From: Desulfarculus sp.
GTDB lineage: Bacteria; Desulfobacterota; Desulfarculia; Desulfarculales; Desulfarculaceae
DNA length: 5,903 nucleotides
Direction: 5' to 3'
Assembly (NCBI GenBank): GCA_020216625.1
Contig: JAIUYB010000169.1
Location: forward strand, 1 to 5,903
The stretch's first letter is position 1, and each line of letters begins with the position of its first letter. Of the stretch, positions 1 to 5,903 are shown piece after piece. The translations under genes and the position numbers were made by a program. The notes below the pieces were generated by a model. It worked only from the letters and a program-made list of their open reading frames with translations. It did not search any database and was not told where the DNA came from.

Positions 1-769
1 CCAGGCCGCGCGCCCCTGCCGCCAACCATTCGGCCGCCTCCGGCAGGCAGACCAAGGCCCGGCCCAGGTGCATCAGCGCCGCGGCCGGGGCCGCGCCTTC
101 AGGCTCGGCTTCGGTCTCCTGGTCGTCCAGGGCCTGCATCAAGGTCTGGGCGATAACCTCCAGATGAACCACGACCCGGCCTAGAAGCTGCTGGTCCAGG
201 CCGTGCAGCGGCCCCAGGAAACGCAGTCCCCACAGCCAGTTGACCGCCCGCAGAGCCAGGAGTTCAGCCGTGGTCCAGGCTGGTCCCATGAGGGGGGGGT
301 TGGCCGCGCACACTTGGTCCAGGTGGGCCAGGGCCGCGTGGCCCAACTCCTCGTCGCCGGAGAGAAAACAGGACCGGCTCAGGCGCAGGAAGCCCTGGCC
401 GCTGAGCCAGGGCCAGAGGGCGGCGGTTTTTTCCGGCGACATCTCCAGTTGGCTGGCCGGGCGCGGCGTCTCGCCGGACGGATAGCCCGTGGCGGCCTGG
501 GCCCGGGCGGCCGTCACCAGGGGGTGCGCCTCCAGGTGGTCGGCCAGGGCCAGGCGGCTGTCGCGATCCAGGCGCAGGGGCAGGGCCCGGTGCAGGTCGT
601 CGCCGAAGCGGACCAGGAAACCCTGGGCCTGGCCAGCATAACCGGCCCGGGTCAGCAGCCGCTCCCAGGCCGGCTGGCCACCCAATTCCTGGGAGACCTC
701 CGCCACGGCGTCTCCACCGGTCAGGCGCTCCCAAAAGGTCTTGAAATCCCAGGGGCTCATGCCGGCCAT
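1..769 (-). CDS. Heparinase II/III-like protein, N-terminal part (runs off the left edge)
   Basis: The minus strand is open without a stop from 853 to the window edge, giving 256 codons from the ATG at 769. The protein starts MAGMSPWDFKTFWERL and has no signal peptide. Residues roughly 125-210 match the helical pattern of heparinase II/III N-terminal domains: a helix-rich stretch with SGDEELGHAALAHLDQ, then NPPLMGPAW, then ELLALRAVNWLWGLRFLG, then a long helix with LGRVVVHLEVIAQTL. Family members are polysaccharide lyases or exopolysaccharide-cluster proteins with an alpha/alpha toroid followed by a beta-sheet domain. The catalytic and C-terminal parts are outside the window, so activity and substrate cannot be stated. 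The start is uncertain: ATG 769 has a weak GGCAGGG upstream, while ATG 796 in the same frame has a perfect AAGGAGG but only 1 nt away. It diverges from the purine operon, so probably is not part of it. The frame is secure; the family call is by pattern only. Confidence 0.7.
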   Translation of the reverse strand, partial: MAGMSPWDFKTFWERLTGGDAVAEVSQELGGQPAWERLLTRAGYAGQAQGFLVRFGDDLHRALPLRLDRDSRLALADHLEAHPLVTAARAQAATGYPSGETPRPASQLEMSPEKTAALWPWLSGQGFLRLSRSCFLSGDEELGHAALAHLDQVCAANPPLMGPAWTTAELLALRAVNWLWGLRFLGPLHGLDQQLLGRVVVHLEVIAQTLMQALDDQETEAEPEGAAPAAALMHLGRALVCLPEAAEWLAAGARGL

Positions 770-797
770 GATAGCACATGCCCTGCCCCGGAGCATC

Positions 798-804
798 CCT
801 CCTT
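798..804 (-). promoter_or_regulatory. Strong Shine-Dalgarno sequence very close to an alternative start
   Basis: On the minus strand these bases read AAGGAGG, a perfect anti-16S match. They stand 1 nt before the ATG at 796, which is in frame with the heparinase-like gene, and 28 nt before the ATG at 769. The spacing is poor for either start, so this site leaves the start undecided. If 796 is used, nine residues (MLRGRACAI) are added. Confidence 0.35.
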
Positions 805-827
805 GGCCACTCGGGATCGACCAGTCC

Positions 828-840
828 CCCAAGTCTTGGG
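828..840. repeat. Perfect inverted repeat CCCAAG-T-CTTGGG
   Basis: Two 6-base arms, CCCAAG (828-833) and CTTGGG (835-840), flank one base in the divergent intergenic region. They lie about 60 nt upstream of the heparinase-like ATG at 769 and 75 nt before the -35 box of the rightward promoter. The size and symmetry would suit a small dimeric repressor. No second copy was noticed in the window and no regulator is identified, so an operator role is only a guess. Confidence 0.3.
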
Positions 841-882
841 TCACCCACCTTTACGACCCCCAGCATCCTGTGGTCATTCTCC

Positions 883-896
883 GGGGAGTTATCCCC
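883..896. repeat. Perfect inverted repeat GGGGA-GTTA-TCCCC
   Basis: Five-base arms GGGGA (883-887) and TCCCC (892-896) flank a 4-base spacer. The repeat ends 18 nt before the -35 box of the ppx/gppA promoter, a position where an activator or repressor could touch RNA polymerase. Short GC-rich repeats are expected by chance in such DNA, so support is weak. Confidence 0.25.
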
Positions 897-914
897 AGAT
901 AGCGCCACCAGGGC

Positions 915-943
915 TTGCCAAGGCCGGGCCGGTCTGCTAGAAA
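915..943 (+). promoter_or_regulatory. Sigma70-type promoter for the ppx/gppA-guaB-guaA operon
   Basis: The -35 box TTGCCA (915-920) matches TTGACA at five of six bases. A spacer of exactly 17 nt follows. The -10 box TAGAAA (938-943) matches TATAAT at four of six bases and carries a TGn extension (935-937). Transcription would start near 950, leaving a leader of roughly 75 nt before the TTG start at 1026. This is the best promoter-like match I noticed in the intergenic region, and it sits where an operon promoter is expected. It is a prediction from consensus only. Confidence 0.6.
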
Positions 944-951
944 TGGAGTCA

Positions 952-965
952 GCCCCGCGCGGGGC
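952..965. repeat. Perfect 14-base GC palindrome in the operon leader
   Basis: GCCCCGCGCGGGGC (952-965) is a perfect palindrome immediately downstream of the predicted transcription start. In RNA it could form a short stable stem; in DNA it could be a protein site. It is followed directly by a second dyad (967-980), so the 5' leader is highly structured. Confidence 0.35.
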
Positions 966-966
966 C

Positions 967-989
967 GGGCCCCCGGGCCCTTTCCGTTT
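967..989 (+). terminator. Terminator-like hairpin in the leader (possible attenuator)
   Basis: GGGCC (967-971) can pair with GGCCC (976-980) around a 4-base loop, and TTTCCGTTT (981-989) follows. That is a GC stem with an interrupted T-rich tail, the general form of an intrinsic terminator. It lies between the predicted promoter and the TTG start, so it could attenuate the operon. The stem is only 5 bp and the T tract is broken, so it may not terminate. Confidence 0.25.
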
Positions 990-1014
990 ATGGCCCGATT
1001 ATCCGGGCCTTGCC

Positions 1015-1019
1015 GGGAG
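1015..1019 (+). promoter_or_regulatory. Ribosome binding site that selects the TTG start of ppx/gppA
   Basis: GGGAG lies 6 nt before the TTG at 1026. The in-frame ATG at 990 and TTG at 915 have no Shine-Dalgarno match at a usable distance, and 915 coincides with the predicted -35 box. This site is the main reason for placing the start at 1026. Confidence 0.55.
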
Positions 1020-1025
1020 AACGCC

Positions 1026-3465
<2,440 letters not shown>

Positions 3466-3497
3466 CCCTGGCATCCGCCCAAGGCCGCGAGGGGCTC

Positions 3498-5051
3498 ATG
3501 AGCGACATCCACGCCGAGAAGATCCTGATCCTGGACTTCGGCTCCCAGACCACCCAGCTCATCGCGCGCCGGGTGCGCGAGGCCCGGGTCTACTGCGAGA
3601 TCCACCCCTGCACCATGCCCCTGGAGGAAGTCCGGGCCTACAACCCACGTGGCGTGATCCTCTCCGGCGGCCCGGCCAGCGTCTATGCCGAGGGCGCGCC
3701 CACCCTGGATCCCGGGGTGCTGGCCCTGGGGGTGCCGGTGCTGGGCATCTGCTACGGCATGCAGATCATCACCCACCTGTTGGGCGGGGTGGTGGCCCGG
3801 GGCGCGCGGCGCGAGTACGGCCCGGCCAAGCTGGAGGTCGGTTCGGCGGTGGGGCCCTTCCGCGAGCTGGACCCGGCCGAGCCCCAACAGGTCTGGATGA
3901 GCCACGGCGACCGCATCGAGCGTTTGCCCCAGGGTTTTAGCGTCCTGGCGGTGAGCGACAACTCCCCGGTGGCGGCCATGGGCGACCCCGCCCGCCGCAT
4001 CTACGGCGTCCAGTTCCATCCCGAGGTGGTGCACACCCCCCAGGGCGCCACCATGCTGGCCGCCTTCGTGCTGGAGGAATGCGGCTGCCGGCCCATCTGG
4101 ACCATGCACAACTTCGCCGCCGCCACCATCGCCGATCTCAAGGAGCGCCTGGGCGACCGGAAGGTCATCTGCGCGCTGTCGGGCGGGGTGGACTCCTCGG
4201 TGGTGGCGCTCTTGTTGCACCAGGCCATCGGCCACAACCTGACCAGCATCTTCGTGGACAACGGGGTGCTGCGCCAGGGCGAGGTGGCCGAGGTGACGAG
4301 TCTGTTTCGCAACGCCTTCGGCCTGAACCTGGTGGTGGTGGACGCCTCGGAAACCTTCCTCTCGCGCCTGAAGGGCGTCACCGATCCCGAGCAGAAGCGG
4401 CGCATCATCGGCCACACCTTCATCGAGGTCTTCGAGGCCGAGGCGGCCAAGATCGGCCAGGTGGACTACCTGGCCCAGGGCACGCTCTACCCGGACGTGA
4501 TCGAGTCGGTCTCCTTCAAGGGCCCCAGCGCCACCATCAAGAGCCACCACAACGTGGGCGGCCTGCCGGAGAAGATGAAGCTCAAGCTGGTGGAGCCCCT
4601 GCGCGAGCTATTCAAGGACGAGGGCCGCGAGGTGGGGCGCGAGCTGGGCCTGCCCGAGACCATCGTCAGCCGCCAGCCCTTCCCCGGCCCCGGCCTGGCC
4701 ATCCGCATCATCGGCGAGGTGACCAAGGCCCGCCTGGACACCCTGCGCGAGGCCGACGCCATCGTTTTGGAAGAGATGCGCTCGGCCGGTCTCTACGAGA
4801 AGGTCTGGCAGAGCTTCGCGGTGCTGGCCCCGATCAAGACCGTGGGGGTGATGGGCGACGAGCGCACCTACGAGGACGTGATCGCCCTGCGCATCGTGGA
4901 CAGCGTGGACGCCATGACCGCGGACTGGTCGCGGGTGCCCTACGAGCTTTTGGCCAAGATATCCAGCCGCATCATCAACGAGGTCTCGGGCGTCAACCGG
5001 GTGGTCTACGACATCAGCTCCAAGCCCCCGGCCACGATCGAGTGGGAGTAG
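3498..5051 (+). CDS. guaA: GMP synthase (glutamine-hydrolysing)
   Basis: The 517-residue product is full length (Escherichia coli has 525). It aminates XMP to GMP using glutamine and ATP. The class I amidotransferase domain (about 1-190) starts [21 protein letters not shown] and has the nucleophile Cys85 in GICYGMQ and His174/Glu176 in FHPEV. The ATP pyrophosphatase domain has the P-loop SGGVDSS at 228-234, then [23 protein letters not shown] and [10 protein letters not shown]. The C-terminal dimerisation and XMP-binding domain contains [18 protein letters not shown] and ends KPPATIEWE, the normal family terminus. The start follows guaB by 32 nt, with GAGGGG 3 nt before the ATG, a short spacing. 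No terminator lies between guaB and guaA, so they are very likely co-transcribed. The stop codon at 5049-5051 lies just upstream of a stem that covers the dnaE ribosome binding site. Confidence 0.97.
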   Translation: MSDIHAEKILILDFGSQTTQLIARRVREARVYCEIHPCTMPLEEVRAYNPRGVILSGGPASVYAEGAPTLDPGVLALGVPVLGICYGMQIITHLLGGVVARGARREYGPAKLEVGSAVGPFRELDPAEPQQVWMSHGDRIERLPQGFSVLAVSDNSPVAAMGDPARRIYGVQFHPEVVHTPQGATMLAAFVLEECGCRPIWTMHNFAAATIADLKERLGDRKVICALSGGVDSSVVALLLHQAIGHNLTSIFVDNGVLRQGEVAEVTSLFRNAFGLNLVVVDASETFLSRLKGVTDPEQKRRIIGHTFIEVFEAEAAKIGQVDYLAQGTLYPDVIESVSFKGPSATIKSHHNVGGLPEKMKLKLVEPLRELFKDEGREVGRELGLPETIVSRQPFPGPGLAIRIIGEVTKARLDTLREADAIVLEEMRSAGLYEKVWQSFAVLAPIKTVGVMGDERTYEDVIALRIVDSVDAMTADWSRVPYELLAKISSRIINEVSGVNRVVYDISSKPPATIEWE

Positions 5052-5054
5052 ACC

Positions 5055-5131
5055 CCCTCCCGAAGCGGTCCATGTCCGGCAGATTCTCCGCGCTTGCCCG
5101 GCTTTTGCCATTCCGGGTCCGTTTGGGAGGG
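5055..5131 (+). promoter_or_regulatory. Possible RNA stem masking the dnaE Shine-Dalgarno sequence
   Basis: CCCTCCCGAA (5055-5064) can pair with TTTGGGAGGG (5122-5131) in ten consecutive pairs, nine Watson-Crick and one G-U. The 3' arm contains the dnaE ribosome binding site. Inside the enclosed region CCCGG (5097-5101) and CCGGG (5113-5117) form a second 5-bp stem. The 5' arm begins 3 nt after the guaA stop, so a ribosome finishing guaA would cover and melt it. The pairing is seen directly; the regulatory role is inference. No T tract follows, so it is not a terminator. Confidence 0.45.
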
Positions 5132-5134
5132 TGA
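5072..5134 (+). CDS. Possible 20-codon leader ORF overlapping the dnaE start
   Basis: A frame from ATG 5072 encodes MSGRFSALARLLPFRVRLGG and stops at TGA 5132-5134, which overlaps the dnaE ATG at 5134-5136 as TGATG, a layout typical of translational coupling. The peptide is basic and hydrophobic and resembles nothing I recognise. Only a weak GAAG stands upstream of its ATG. It lies wholly within the guaA-dnaE gap. It may be chance, as stop codons are rare in GC-rich DNA, so any function would more likely lie in the act of translation than in the peptide. Confidence 0.25.
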   Translation: MSGRFSALARLLPFRVRLGG

Positions 5135-5903
5135 TGAGCTCCAGCTTCGTCCATCTCCACGTCCACACCGCCTACAGCCTGCTGGACGGGGCCATCCGCA
5201 TCGGCGACCTGATGAAGCGCTGCGCCGAGCTGGGCATGGACAGCGTGGCCATGACCGACCATGGCAACATGTTCGGCGCGATCAACTTCTATCAGTACGC
5301 CCAGAAGGCCGGCATCCGTCCGGTGATCGGCTGCGAGGTCTACGTGGCCCCGGGCGACCGCCGCGAGAAGGAGCACCGCCCCGGCCAGGAGATCGCCAAT
5401 CACCTGGTGCTCTTGGCCAGCGACGTGGAGGGCTACTACAACCTGGTGCGCCTGGTCTCGGCCGGGTTCATGGAGGGCTTCTACTACAAGCCCCGCATTG
5501 ATCTCGAAATCCTGCGCGAGCACCATCAGGGCCTGATCGCCCTCTCGGCCTGCCTGCACGGCAAGGTGGCCAGCCTGTTGATGAAGGAACAGGACGAGCT
5601 GGCTCTCCAGGCGGCCCAGGAATACGCGGCCATCATGGGCGAGGGCAACTTCTTCCTGGAGTTGCAGGACGCCGGCATCCCGGAGCAGAAAAAGGTCAAC
5701 CCCGGCCTGATCGAGATCGGCCGCCGCCTGGGCCTGGGCCTGGTGGCCAGCAACGACTGCCATTTCCTCAAACGCGAGGACCACGAGGCCCACGACGCGC
5801 TGCTGTGCATCCAGACCGGCAAGACCCTGGCCGAGGTGGACCGCATGAAGCTGCCGCCGGAGCTGTACTTCAAGTCCGGCGAAGAAATGGCCCAGCTCTT
5901 CCC
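5134..5903 (+). CDS. dnaE: DNA polymerase III alpha subunit, N-terminal 256 codons (runs off the right edge)
   Basis: DnaE is the catalytic subunit of the replicative polymerase, normally about 1,100-1,200 residues, so under a quarter is present. This part is the PHP domain: FVHLHVHTAYSLLDGA with His7, His9 and His11; MTDHGNMFG with Asp42 and His43; IGCEVYVAP with Glu68; NHLVLLA with His90; GFYYKPRID; ALSACLHG with Cys140 and His142; and SNDCHF with Asp208 and His210. The metal-ligand positions that are degenerate in E. coli (HLRVH, TDF) are intact here, so the domain may bind metals and could have proofreading nuclease activity, as shown for some other bacterial alpha subunits. GGGAGG (5125-5130) lies 3 nt before the ATG. 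GTG 5131 is in frame but abuts the ribosome binding site, so ATG is preferred. The gene follows guaA by 82 nt and may be translationally coupled to it. The polymerase domains lie beyond the window. Confidence 0.96.
   Translation, partial: MSSSFVHLHVHTAYSLLDGAIRIGDLMKRCAELGMDSVAMTDHGNMFGAINFYQYAQKAGIRPVIGCEVYVAPGDRREKEHRPGQEIANHLVLLASDVEGYYNLVRLVSAGFMEGFYYKPRIDLEILREHHQGLIALSACLHGKVASLLMKEQDELALQAAQEYAAIMGEGNFFLELQDAGIPEQKKVNPGLIEIGRRLGLGLVASNDCHFLKREDHEAHDALLCIQTGKTLAEVDRMKLPPELYFKSGEEMAQLF

Noticed and set aside
889..897. DnaA-box-like TTATCCCCA
   Set aside because: It is a single site with one mismatch to TTATCCACA, with no cluster or AT-rich region, so it is no evidence for an origin.
264..908. 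Long minus-strand frame beginning MALSGDNSPEND
   Set aside because: It overlaps the heparinase-like frame out of phase, is Pro/Gly/Arg rich and has no family-like motif; the overlapping frame has the recognisable helix pattern.
203..940. Plus-strand frame of 245 codons opposite the heparinase-like gene
   Set aside because: Its Gln/Gly/Pro-rich composition is that of an antisense shadow in GC-rich DNA, and it covers the intergenic promoter region.
915..1025. Longer N-terminus for the Ppx/GppA protein from TTG 915 or ATG 990
   Set aside because: Neither has a ribosome binding site at a usable distance, 915 is the predicted -35 box, and the added residues do not resemble the family.
5014..5793. 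Minus-strand frame of 259 codons opposite dnaE
   Set aside because: Its composition is that of an antisense shadow, while the plus frame is unmistakably the DnaE PHP domain.

Overview
The window is about 5.9 kb of very GC-rich, densely coded bacterial DNA. Codon third positions are almost all G or C. A run of core-metabolism genes is transcribed rightward, and one gene fragment runs leftward off the left edge. The protein sequences look proteobacterial in the broad sense. The DNA polymerase III alpha subunit keeps an intact PHP metal site, which excludes an Escherichia-like lineage. Together with high GC and the guaB-guaA-dnaE order, this suggests a Desulfobacterota/deltaproteobacterial relative. 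That placement is an inference, not a database result.

Layout. Positions 1-769 (minus strand) hold the 5' part of a gene whose product resembles the N-terminal alpha-helical region of heparinase II/III-like proteins; its 3' part lies outside the window. Positions 770-1025 are a divergent intergenic region. It holds two short inverted repeats, a good sigma70-type promoter facing right (915-943), and a GC-rich leader with a terminator-like hairpin. A short-form Ppx/GppA phosphatase follows (1026-1940, probably from a TTG start), then guaB (IMP dehydrogenase, 1999-3465), guaA (GMP synthase, 3498-5051) and the first 256 codons of dnaE (from 5134, running off the right edge).

How the genes work together. 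GuaB and GuaA perform the two successive steps IMP to XMP to GMP. The Ppx/GppA-family enzyme ahead of them belongs to the family that removes terminal phosphates from polyphosphate or pppGpp. This places a possible alarmone or polyphosphate enzyme in the same likely transcript as GTP synthesis. The replicative polymerase follows 82 nt behind guaA. Gaps of 58, 32 and 82 nt without a convincing internal terminator suggest one operon, ppx/gppA-guaB-guaA-dnaE.

Most notable signal. The guaA-dnaE gap can form a 10-bp RNA stem that buries the dnaE Shine-Dalgarno sequence. Its 5' arm begins only 3 nt after the guaA stop codon. The same gap holds a 20-codon reading frame whose stop overlaps the dnaE start (TGATG). 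Both would fit translational coupling of dnaE to upstream translation. No phage, insertion sequence, CRISPR array, tRNA or rRNA is visible, and I found no clearly novel system; the genes are mostly housekeeping and the interest lies in their arrangement and the gaps.
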